Below are positions 54,380 to 64,000 of a stretch of 64,000 nucleotides of DNA, piece after piece (position 1 is the stretch's first letter; each line of letters opens with the position of its first letter). A model generated the notes under the pieces. That model saw only the letters and a list, made by a program, of their open reading frames with translations, searched no databases and was not told where the DNA came from. The stretch comes from Sporopachydermia quercuum (taxonomy: Eukaryota; Ascomycota; Sporopachydermiomycetes; Sporopachydermiales; Sporopachydermiaceae): NCBI GenBank assembly GCA_001599295.1, contig BCGN01000005.1, forward strand, positions 1,364,001 to 1,428,000, written 5' to 3'. Made by a program: the position numbers and the translations under genes.

Positions 54380-55687
54380 TTTCAGTTGTGATTAGGTATG
54401 TCTGATTATGATTATAATATGGTAGATAGAAATGTTGTTATTTTCCTTTGTATTAGAGGTGTTCTTGGGTGGTTTGTATCTAGTACCAATTGAATGGTTT
54501 GCAGCGCTGAATACGATAAACGTAGTCAATTCTATAAGGCAAGCAAATCAACCAATACTGCTATCACTATTTAGTTGAATATGATGATCGTATTACAAAC
54601 TGGGTAAATCCTTCGGTTTGCTTGCTTTTGACAACAAGTTATGTTTCTCTTTTGTTTTGTTGGCGATAAGAGAAAACAAAGGAACAATACTAGTAGTAAT
54701 AGTGTACGTGATAGATAGTGTAAATGTAAGCGAGCAATTGCAATTGAAGTAAAAACAAGGCAATACGAGGCAATACGATATGATACACTAAAATCAAGGG
54801 AAAAACGTGTGATTATAAACAGGAACCAAAAGGTTTTTATTCATTTACAACACGGTGATGAGCTGGAAAAGAAAGAAGTTGATAAACATTTAGTGGTTTC
54901 ATTAATTATTATGTTGCAAAACTGTGAAATTTCATTTTTTTATTCGTTTTTTTACGGTTCTTTCAATTGACGGACTTGGATAAAGTTTGGACGGGAAGTA
55001 GAATGGGTTGGATTGTACGGAGTTCGTGGGATGTACTGAGGCTGTGGTAGTCGTTGTGCTTGAGATGAGGTACCGGATGGAAAATGGTTGGAGGATTTGG
55101 GTCGCGAAAGGAGTATGATAGATAATATCTGAATGAAAGTAGAGAAGGGAGAATACAAGAAGGAAATGTATGGAAATGCATGGAAATATGGAAAAAGAAG
55201 GGGGATAAAAAGTGAAAGCAACGGTGTGTCATTTTGATATTTTTCAGATTGTTGATGGTGTTATGCTTAGATTTCAAAAGCTTTGGAGAAATCTTTTAAG
55301 GGTTGTCCCAAAGCTATGTGGATTATGGCTTTATGGACTTATGACCCACACACACTGGCATAATGGCCCCGCGTTGCAGACTCAAAAACATCCTCAACCA
55401 ATTTTCCTTTAAGTACACATAATTAAGATTTACCTAAAAAGTCAACTTAGTTTCGCGTCTCGTCATGTACAACAAATGGATTCTCTCAACAAGATCATTT
55501 CTTATAGTAAAGGCAGTTATCCTATTGTTGGATCATACCTCAGTTATTAAACTACCTTGTAATTGATTGCTTCACGCTATCTTCGATGAAATACAATAAA
55601 CTTTTTGGAGCATCCACGTAGCATACAACATCTTTCATACATTGAGATAGTAGGGCAACAAAGTTGTTGGAAAACTACAGTTTATGC

Positions 55688-55696
55688 AAACTTTAA
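55688..55696 (-). promoter_or_regulatory. Candidate WOPR-binding site TTAAAGTTT
   Basis: Full 9-base match on the minus strand to the motif known for Candida Wor1. Farthest such site from the WOPR gene. Confidence 0.35.
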
Positions 55697-56251
55697 GCAG
55701 CTTTGGCTCACATGTACGTACTAAAGCTCTCAATGATTGTCCCAAAATAGCATGTCTCATTAAACTTTCCTACTAAGAGAATATGTTGGGTCGAGTAATC
55801 TGTACGTAATAGTTATTGGACAAGGGGTGTTCTGGAGACATAAGAGAGTTCAATGGTCGTTTTTATTGTGGATTGTTCTATAGCTACTCTTCTAAAAAGT
55901 AAATTATTGTTGTAAATAATAGTTGTAGGTAATAATCCTTTAAGGCTCAAATTGATGGAAGGCGGACATAGTATGGCTATGAGATTAAGCTGCGTTTAGT
56001 AACTAGCCAACACATTATTCAACATATACTATTAGATTTGTAAAGAGAAGACTAAGACTAGAACAATTAGCAGAATAATTACACACATTCAATATATTAA
56101 GCCAACTAAACAACAATTTTAGTTACTCGAACTTTTACCTACTCATCGCATCGACCCAGCAAATCTCTTTTCGTTTTTTTTTCTAATAAAAGATCCATTT
56201 CCATTTAACATATACAACATTGCATTTCATTTCATTTCATGCGCGAGATAA

Positions 56252-56260
56252 TTAAAGTTT
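56252..56260 (+). promoter_or_regulatory. Candidate WOPR-binding site TTAAAGTTT
   Basis: Full 9-base match. Further 8-base matches TTAAAGTT lie at 56407-56414 (-), 57949-57956 (+), 58800-58807 (-), 59095-59102 (+) and 61103-61110 (+). Confidence 0.35.
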
Positions 56261-59200
56261 GGATATTGTTGTGTCAGATTGAGCTCGCGTCTCATTTTCT
56301 TTGTACATTTTGTGATTATATAATTGATTAATAACAGGTTGTTTGAAGTGAGACTTTATGTTAGGTGGTGAGATGTAGTAAATAAAGTTTATTGTTCTAA
56401 AGTCGTAACTTTAAAGCTAGAGAGAATCGGGATTTTGATAAATTGTGATAACGTGCTTGATCAGAACAAATGTTTGAAATATAGATTTGAAATATATGTA
56501 AAAATAGTTGTCAACTAAGCAAACTGGAACGTAGAATATGGAGTCTCGAGTGACAAATTTATGCTCTATATTCATGAGCAAACTTTGTAGTCTTTTGCTT
56601 TTTGTGCAAATGATTGTGGTAGTTAGATAGTTGTCATTCAAATACATATGCATTGGAAATTCGATGCTTTCTAGATAACATAATGAAAGAGTTAATTATT
56701 TTCATTACTCAATTTGATAAACAATTACAAATAGATAATTTAGGAAGCAATATAGAATTCAATTTGATTCTTCAGAGTGTAAGCTTTGGGTAAATTCGTA
56801 GTATTTGTCTGATGTTTCCGTGGCCAGTTTTGAAAATCTCATTACTATATGCTACATGCTACATGCTACAAGCTAATTTATTTGAGGTTTCTCAATAATA
56901 TTGAAACCTATGAATTTATTTCTATTCGGCACTTATTCCTGTAATTAATTATAAAAATGTATTTGCCAAGTGTTCTGAATCACGCACATTCAAAAGAAAA
57001 TCACAGAAAAAAGGAAAAAAAAAGAAATCAATCCTGTATCCTTCAAAAATCATTTTTCCGTAACAAGTTTCTATCCATTGAACAGGGAAGTGCAAAGGTT
57101 TATTGAAACATTATTCTTTACCATTTATTTGTATTAAATAACCCTATAGGAGTGTTTATCAAGCAACGACTAAGCTTTCTTGGTGATTTCAGGCTCTTTT
57201 TGAAAGATGATATGGTACTTCTTCTCTTTCTACAGATGACTTTCCTCTCGGAGTTTCAAAGAAGAATTTTATTATCATAGCAATGATGAAACAATATCCT
57301 TCTTACTGTTCCTTTTGACGTTTTCACAGTAGGACTCCGACAAATCTCACTATATCCGCTGAAAGCCCGATGGAGAAATTTCTCCAAAGAAGAACTGAAA
57401 TCAACTGATAACACAAGTTTTAATAACACCGATTAATTATGGCTGGCAGATTGATATATATGGTAAAACAGTTTAATCACAAAATATTCCTCTAGACTTG
57501 GATTGATTGAGGTTCGTCAATTAATTCTTCTCATATCCTTAGAACTGTTCTCATACTCTCAATTTTGGCCGGTTATTGCCCACTGTCTATTGCCTACTGC
57601 TTAATTCTTTTTTAAAGCTAATAGCTATGATGGTAATAAAAAATTCATTCACATTACGTTTAAAGATTGCAAACAATTCTCACTCAGTTTACTTGATATG
57701 ATTGCCTACCTTACGCCTGCCATCCTGAATTTCTCCCGAAAGCTTATAAGCCCTTTGTCACTATTGCAAAAAGGTCTCCAGCGGTAAGTAGTACCCTAGT
57801 CCTTCACGGTTAAACACATCCCTATCTGATGAGTAAAGAAATCTTTACCTAAATGTTGATCCGTCATAATTGGCAAACTCCGATAACTCGTCCCATGTGT
57901 CATTCCACTCTTCAATTCTCTACAGATCTACAGAAGAAAGGATAAGCTTTAAAGTTCATTTCTAAGCACGTATTAGCTTACTTTCAAAGGAAACTCTAAT
58001 AAAGTTGAGCTACCTTCAGGCTTCCTTCCAACCTAGCACTTTATTTTAAGGTTTAATTATTATTTTAAGCTTAAATTTTAAAAAATTGATGTCTGAATGT
58101 TTACTTCTACGTAGAACAAGATTAAAATCCGTCAAACATTTCAAAGAGCGAGCAATTTTGCTAGATTAATGAAGTGAACATTTGTAGTCGTAACCGAAGC
58201 TCTATTCTATAATTGATTTTATAATTGATTCTACTGACAATTTAAGGATGAAGATTTTGATTAATGAATGAATTAATACTGAGATACCGGAAGTAGTAAG
58301 TTAGAAATTGAAATGAAAAGGATGATATTATTTGAACGAAAAGAACTAAATATTAAAGACTACTCGGAGTCCCTACTCAGTGCAGCCTCCTAATATTCGT
58401 GAATAATAGTAGTACGATAATTTTAAGTGAAGTAGGTTTTGATCCCTTATTCTATTAAACAAGATGTTGTTTACATCTCTAAGGATTAACCAAATTTCTC
58501 TTCTCTTTCTCGACAGCAGTAATTTTTACTACAGTGCTGAATATATGAAGATATCTTCTGGTGCGATATGATCCCTGACTTTTTTTTTCCAACATTTATC
58601 TTGATTTGGTTCATTAAGTTGATTTGCTCTTGAATCGAGTGATTCAGAAATCCCGTACTCACACTCTTTGATTTAATCGTAAAAGGACCTCTCATAATCT
58701 TAGTAATAATTATTAAGATATTCGAAGTCTGATTAATAAACATATGTCTTAATTGAGGAGAAAGAAACTCACCTTAGCCGAAAGTAAAATATAAGGCATA
58801 ACTTTAAATAAGATTCATATTATGTGAAATATAAAGCTAGTATTTCAGATGAGTAAGTTATAAGACAGTCAATAACGATAATACTTAGGGAATTCAACTT
58901 AAATAATGCCAGTCCTTGCCTTTGAAATCTAATCTCTAATACGCTATTCTGATTTTACTTCACTGAAAATATTTGATTGATATCAGTGATCTCATTTAAC
59001 ATAATCAATACGCTTCTCAGACTATGACTACTATGTATGAAATAAGGTTTGAGATAAACATAAGGTTATGCAGGATCTAACATAGAAAGCATGATTAAAG
59101 TTATAGCTAAGTTTTAACAAGCAATAACTTGCAGGAGAGACTAATTTAAACAATGTTTTGAGCTATTTATATCCCAAAATATAAATAAGGTTAAGGTTAA

Positions 59201-61534
59201 GAATGAGCTAAGAGAAGCATATAAGCTCAAAAAATAGTATCAGACTCTGAGTACTTTTGAGTATAACTTACTATATTTCAAACCCTAATAGGTTTTGCAA
59301 GTTTTGATTTTCCTTCTAAGACGGTTTTTGATCATTTATTAAGGGATAATGTTCCATAGGTACTGGCCGTAAACTGAAGAATGTATACTCGTAAGTGAAA
59401 AATGAATTATTTTAAAGCAGCGAACAGTTTTGTCTCCTTTAGAATCTTAATGACTTCTTCGTTTGAAGAATGTTTGAGGTGTTGAAACCACTTTGCAGAC
59501 TGACTCTAGGTTCAAAGGTATTTCAACAATATGCTAAGCATTTCTTGAGTACTAGTGCCAAGAGCTTGGAGTTTATCTATAGATTTATGCATAAACTATT
59601 AGTAAATCTTTGATGAAGAAATTCTCATCATTTTATCTTCTCCATTGTAAAACGATCACGGAACGACACTCGGACTTTTGTTTTGATGAGAATTTGTGAT
59701 GCAGGAGATAAACAACGTGTAAGCCACCATTTAATGTCCAGAGAAATAACATTACAGATTGAAAACCAAATTCAGGGTCTCTTACTGTTTCTAACTTAAC
59801 GAACCTTCGATATACCTCTTAAGGTTCGATTGAAGATAAAGTAATTTATGCTTATTGTCATTAAACTTAGCATTGAGAAACCACCACCTTAACTCGTACA
59901 TGTATTTGCATAGCCATGATCCTGAGAAAGAATTATGATTCCTGATTCCAGCAGGACTCCGATATACTATGAGTTAACTACGTGAGAATAATTCATATGA
60001 TAATTCAAAACTCTCTTAATTTTTTAGCATTACGACTTTTCAGTCATTTCAGTAAAAGTTCAAAGACCCCTGTCAGATATCAAATACTTTTGTTGCTTTT
60101 GTTTGAATTTTGACAACTAATTTGCCTCTAAGAATTATTGACAATATTGACAATATTATGCCAAGAAATGAGATCAATTTTGGTTTTTTAATTTTTTTTA
60201 TTTGGGTCACTTGGTTTATATGTTGAGACTCCAGTTTCCCCAGAGTTTTTGAATTTTAGTAATTTTAGTTTATCTTTCCCTCCATAGAGTGCAACTAACA
60301 TACTTGCAGAGTGGAGAGGTAATGGCGATTATAAATCAGGAAAGATAAGAGGGTTTAATTGAATGAATCGAAAAAGGCTTCTTATTAGATAAAAGTTTGG
60401 TAGTCGAGAGAAGGGTTCAAAACAGGGATTATTGTGATGTAAGAAGCAAAATACGATAGTACCTAGTAATATTGGCAAATGAGGCAAATCCTAGAGATAG
60501 CAAATGGATGGCAAGGTATGAGAGACACAGTGTTATCTCAACCTTATTGACTAGAATTGATATCACTGGGTTTGACCAATTCCCGCACGCAGATGGGACA
60601 TACTTACTGCTTTAATTTCAATTCTGCAATATTTGAAATTCTTTCGCTAAAAGAACAGACCTGAATCTATCATTTTTTTTTCGTTTTAACAACTAACGAC
60701 ATCCAAGTTTCACGATACTGGTGTGGAAACTCGAACTGAAAGTGTAGACTATTATATGTATGATTTATATACAATCACGATAATCAACGTTACATCAACA
60801 AGATGATAGACCTTGACTGACACCTTGCAAAGAAGGCGAAAACATGTTCGTTGTGAATTTCAATAAGTTAAATTACTCTGAAAACTAATGAACAGCTCTT
60901 TCAAACAGCTACGCTATATATTATCTCTTTTTTTTGCTTAAAGTAATCAACTCTTCTTATTTTAATTCTTAGCTTTCTTAATCGGGAAATATTCAATGAA
61001 ATAGGTTAAATTTCAAGTAGAATATCCATTTTATTGCTCATAAATTGAGAGTGACTGGTCAAACCTTAAAAGGTTAATTTTGTTATAGTTTTTAACGTTT
61101 AATTAAAGTTGTGATAAAGGTTCTTTTCTCTATTATTTCTCTTAAATTTAATTTAATGTTTGTTTTAGATTTAGATTTAGATTTCTTGGCTCTAAGAAAA
61201 ACTTTCTTTCAAAGTTTAGTTCTAGTTTATTTACTGCTACTTAACCTTTGTTAGTTTACAACCAGATGTTTCGCTTTATTCCTTTTAAGCAATTTACCTC
61301 CTCGTTTCCTTCTTTTGTCTTCTTCTTCCTGTTTTTCATCACTTAAAGTCTTGTTCTTATGAATTTTGAAACTTTTGTTGAAATAGGAAACATTGTAATG
61401 AGAGCAGTAAACAACAATACCAATATCTGAAATATCTATATTCGTACTATCAATTGTATGGCTACTTGGTCTTATTTGTTTTAACGCGACAAGTATCAAC
61501 AATAGCATTTCCAAATTTATACTCAGCCACAACC

Positions 61535-63163
61535 ATGGAAACATATCGCGGCCATGTCCGAACAGCAACAGATGCGATAATACTGTTTGAAGCGTGCCGT
61601 CTTGGTATACTCAACAGGATCCAAAGAAGACTTTCAGCAAAAGAAAGGTCAGCTATCAAATCAGGCTCAATTTTCGTTTGGGATGAAAGGGAAGCAGGAA
61701 TGAAAAGATGGACTGATGGTAAGTCTTGGAGTGCATCAAGAGTCAATGGAGCTTTCTTAACCTATCGTGAAATGGAAGGAAGAAAATCTGAACAAGATAA
61801 TGGCAATAGATCTCCAAGCAATAACAGTTCTACCACCTCTAACCCTGCCAGAAGGTCAGAGTCACCAAGAGAATTAGATGATCAAGATTTTAATTCTTCA
61901 GAAGGCTATAGATATAAACCAGACGGATTAATAAAACAATCATTTTCTGTTATAACTAGCGATGGCATGAGACTACATTTGATAGCTTACTTCATGAGAA
62001 GTCAAGTGACTGAAAACCAATTACTGACGCCATCAATGGATCCTCAGTTATACAATATTAGCGTTCCAAAAGGAATTTATCCTGAAGCTGTTTTACTTTC
62101 AGATACTTATCCACAAGTTCCTGTACAGGTTCCTGTATCTATGGGAGTTCAAGGTATGCAGCAAGTTCAACAAGTACAACCACTGCACCAAGTACAACAA
62201 GTTCAAGGAGTTCCTATGCCACACCCTAATCAAGGCTCGGTTTTACCACAACCAAACCATATACAGTTACCCAATCAACATATGCCGGTATCAATGGTTC
62301 GAACACATCATATCAACTCAGCCGATCAAATAGGATCGTATCCTGGACAGACAATTCCTGTACACTCTACCATCCCAATCTCTGGACATTCTAATTATAC
62401 TATTCAACAAGCACAGGGTGATACTAATAGCACAATGACCAGCCCTCAAGCTGGACGCACTAGTAGTCCAAACTCTGCATCTACTGTTTCCTTTGCACAG
62501 ACTGGAGCCCATTTATTAGCTGTCCATAAGCCAGAATACTCTTCCAAGTCCCCTACTAGTCCCATCGCTCAAATTCAATCTCAAATCCTAACCAAAGGCG
62601 TTCCTATGACTTCTACTACTTCTGGAGTCAAATCAGCTGCTCCTAATGCCAATACTGCTTCTATCACACAAGCTTCCAACCATGGGCATGTAACAGCTAT
62701 ACAATATGTTCCTCAGAACTCACAGTCTTTCCTCGTACCAATGGCGCAAGTTTATACAACCGTACCAGGACAGGTAGTTAATCAGCCTTACTACATCCAA
62801 GTTCAACCAATATATCAAAATGCTCCAGCTGCCGCAGTTCCAACGGTGCAAACTGCAGTTGCAGCATCCCCAGCCCCAGTGGTTCAGGGCCATACTCAAT
62901 CTCATCCCTTATCGCAAGCTTCTCATAATACCCAACCAAGACAATTTGTTACATCTAATACTATCAACGTTCTATCTCATAAAGGTAATGCTGAAATCAC
63001 TCCTAAATCATTAGCTCCAAAAGATATGCCATCTTTAGAAGATTTAATGAAGAGAAGTTCAAGCGTATCTTCATCACTACCACCGTTAAGATTAGGAGTT
63101 GGGAACAATCATGCTTCTAATGATGCTAAAACGTTAGATGTACTTAATAGGACATTTGCTTAA
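61535..63163 (+). CDS. WOPR-domain transcription factor (WOR1/MIT1/Gti1-Pac2 family)
   Basis: Fungal master regulator family: Wor1 controls white-opaque switching in Candida, Mit1 filamentation in Saccharomyces, Ryp1 the yeast phase in Histoplasma. I start at METYRGHVRTATDA (61535), the usual beginning of the domain; the frame extends upstream without an ATG. 542 residues. WOPRa is at about 1-75, with ILFEACRLGILNRIQRRL, GSIFVWDEREAGMKRWTDG and WSASRVNGAFLTYRE. After a Ser/Asn linker, WOPRb is at about 130-175, with YKPDGLIKQSFSVI and MRLHLIAYF. The remaining 365 residues are Gln/Pro/Ser/Thr-rich, a prion-like activation region. The very long upstream region with WOPR-type sites suggests autoregulation. 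I cannot decide which paralogue it is. Confidence 0.9.
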   Translation: METYRGHVRTATDAIILFEACRLGILNRIQRRLSAKERSAIKSGSIFVWDEREAGMKRWTDGKSWSASRVNGAFLTYREMEGRKSEQDNGNRSPSNNSSTTSNPARRSESPRELDDQDFNSSEGYRYKPDGLIKQSFSVITSDGMRLHLIAYFMRSQVTENQLLTPSMDPQLYNISVPKGIYPEAVLLSDTYPQVPVQVPVSMGVQGMQQVQQVQPLHQVQQVQGVPMPHPNQGSVLPQPNHIQLPNQHMPVSMVRTHHINSADQIGSYPGQTIPVHSTIPISGHSNYTIQQAQGDTNSTMTSPQAGRTSSPNSASTVSFAQTGAHLLAVHKPEYSSKSPTSPIAQIQSQILTKGVPMTSTTSGVKSAAPNANTASITQASNHGHVTAIQYVPQNSQSFLVPMAQVYTTVPGQVVNQPYYIQVQPIYQNAPAAAVPTVQTAVAASPAPVVQGHTQSHPLSQASHNTQPRQFVTSNTINVLSHKGNAEITPKSLAPKDMPSLEDLMKRSSSVSSSLPPLRLGVGNNHASNDAKTLDVLNRTFA

Positions 63164-63547
63164 TATGAATGAACTAAGGAGAGAGTGTGGATTTTACTTA
63201 AATGCTGTTTATATCTATGTGTATTATAATTATGATGACTTTTATGATAGTAAATCAAAGAACTGTAATGAATCAGAGGGTATTGACTTTCACTATTAGG
63301 CTTTAGGATATATGCACTATTGATGCATCCCAAATGCATATATTAATAAATCCGTAACTTTATTTATATTTGTATCTTTTTTCTTTTTTCTCATTTACTT
63401 AATCAGATTTTTCACCTCGTTTTCAGATAAATGTTACAGCGGCTATAATAGTACGTTTTAGATTCTTTATTGACGGATCTATGCTAACAAATCTAATTAA
63501 AGCTCTCAGTTTCGTATAAAATCTATCACCGATCTACCTCTTGAACC
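63164..63547. other. Spacer WOPR gene / QNG1
   Basis: 384 bases between tandem genes. AT-rich with a T/C run near 63365-63390; promoter of the next gene. Nothing else seen. Confidence 0.55.
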
Positions 63548-64000
63548 ATGAGTAAACTTACAGTAGAGGCATCAGCTCAGTTCATCAGCTCTCGGGCTAA
63601 GAATGTGACTGTCAACCCTGAGAACTGCTCAGCAAGCGCTTGGAAGCTATTAGAAGCTATGAAAGCTAAAACTTCAACTGAAAGTAACACAATAAATGGA
63701 TATATTTACGCTGGAGATTGGACTAGCCATCTCCTAAATTATTTCCCAAAGTTTGATGAGAAAGACCGTGCGAAAGTGAAAGTTTCCACTGGAGATGCAG
63801 ACGATATCAACGCTTGGGTTGTTGATTGGTTGTTTACGGTCGATCTATTGAACTTCAGTTTCTGGTCAGATGTTGATGTAGGTGATAAAGGTATTCCTGA
63901 CGAGCAAACAGAAAGATTTGCATTGGAATACAACGGCGAAATGTATACCGGATATTGGAGTTTATTAGCCGCAATAAAGCGAACAATGCAGAGAGGAGAT
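63548..64000 (+). CDS. QNG1: Queuosine 5'-phosphate N-glycosylase, Qng1/DUF2419 family (3' end outside window)
   Basis: Qng1 (C9orf64 in human) releases queuine from queuosine 5'-monophosphate, so the cell can reuse it for tRNA wobble modification. The gene starts at the ATG at 63548 and runs off the right edge after 151 codons; the family has about 330-350 residues. Visible matches: ESAGKFI-like start (VEASAQFISSRAKNVTVN), then NAWVVDWLFTVDLLNFSFWS, closely like the family block WVFVTDTLNFSFWS, and GEMYTGYWSLLAAIKRTM, like the family YSGYWSLCAAVNRAL. These blocks carry substrate-pocket residues. To my knowledge S. cerevisiae lacks queuosine, so retention here is a lineage marker. Confidence 0.9.
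   Translation, partial: MSKLTVEASAQFISSRAKNVTVNPENCSASAWKLLEAMKAKTSTESNTINGYIYAGDWTSHLLNYFPKFDEKDRAKVKVSTGDADDINAWVVDWLFTVDLLNFSFWSDVDVGDKGIPDEQTERFALEYNGEMYTGYWSLLAAIKRTMQRGD

Larger units (their letters stand above)
54380..61534. other. 7.1 kb gene-free region between FAS2 and the WOPR regulator
   Basis: By far the longest spacer here. Only short random-looking frames occur. The FAS2-proximal part (about 54960-55210) is pyrimidine-rich on the minus strand, like the STM1 promoter. The rest holds at least seven exact TTAAAGTT words (either strand), an 8-bp hairpin (CGAACCTT at 59800, AAGGTTCG at 59821), three tandem copies of ATGCTAC (56849-56869) and TTTAGA repeats (about 61167-61183). Most of it is probably the promoter and long 5' leader of the WOPR gene; a noncoding RNA cannot be excluded. 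Confidence 0.6.

Noticed and set aside
54952-55277. Two overlapping minus-strand frames of 89 and 104 codons upstream of FAS2
   Set aside because: They lie in a pyrimidine-rich promoter tract that naturally lacks stops; no family recognised and both frames are open at once.

Overview
This window is nuclear DNA from a budding yeast (Saccharomycotina). The genes are compact and mostly intronless and encode fungal-type proteins (RRN3, SWR1, SEC7, FAS2, STM1, RTC3, AIM6, a WOPR regulator). Introns carry the yeast branch site TACTAAC only about 9-14 bases before the 3' AG. CTG reads as leucine at invariant positions (SWR1 Walker A motif, FAS2 N-terminus), which argues against the CTG-Ser and CTG-Ala clades. 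A respiratory complex I subunit argues against the Saccharomyces/Kluyveromyces group. From memory, the FAS2 sequence has stretches closer to Yarrowia than to Saccharomyces, so a Dipodascales-type or other early-branching lineage is plausible, but I cannot name the species. Scattered single N bases are ambiguous calls.

Layout. 1-8.4 kb: 5'-truncated RRN3 (RNA polymerase I factor), an F-box protein, and a three-RRM NAM8/NGR1-type protein, all on +. 8.8-9.5 kb: complex I subunit NDUFB8 on -, with a previously hidden last mini-exon. 11.2-16.8 kb: SWR1. 18.2-18.7 kb: RTC3 in three exons. 22-23.7 kb: a lysine-rich nuclear-type protein with a coilin-like C-terminus. 23.8-24.8 kb: AIM6 on -. 26.4-27.6 kb: an OCH1-type mannosyltransferase. 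28.6-29.7 kb: a GC-richer butanediol dehydrogenase on -. 31.2-33.1 kb: a decayed DHH1 fragment on - directly upstream of a DAO-family flavoenzyme on +. 34.5-36 kb: URC1 (uracil catabolism), preceded by a motif-dense spacer. 37.3-43.4 kb: SEC7. 44.8-46.5 kb: STM1 with a 19-base micro-exon. 48.7-54.4 kb: FAS2 on -. 54.4-61.5 kb: a 7.1 kb gene-free region feeding a WOPR master-regulator gene. 63.5 kb to the end: the start of a queuosine-salvage gene (Qng1/DUF2419).

There is no operon logic here. Most genes are single housekeeping functions: rRNA transcription, chromatin remodelling, Golgi traffic, lipid synthesis and translation. The parts most worth attention are regulatory or structural: the giant WOPR upstream region with repeated TTAAAGTT sites, the STM1 micro-exon, the paired CGG sites near URC1, the coilin-like protein and the DHH1 fossil. 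I saw no convincing transposon, tRNA, rRNA or CRISPR array.
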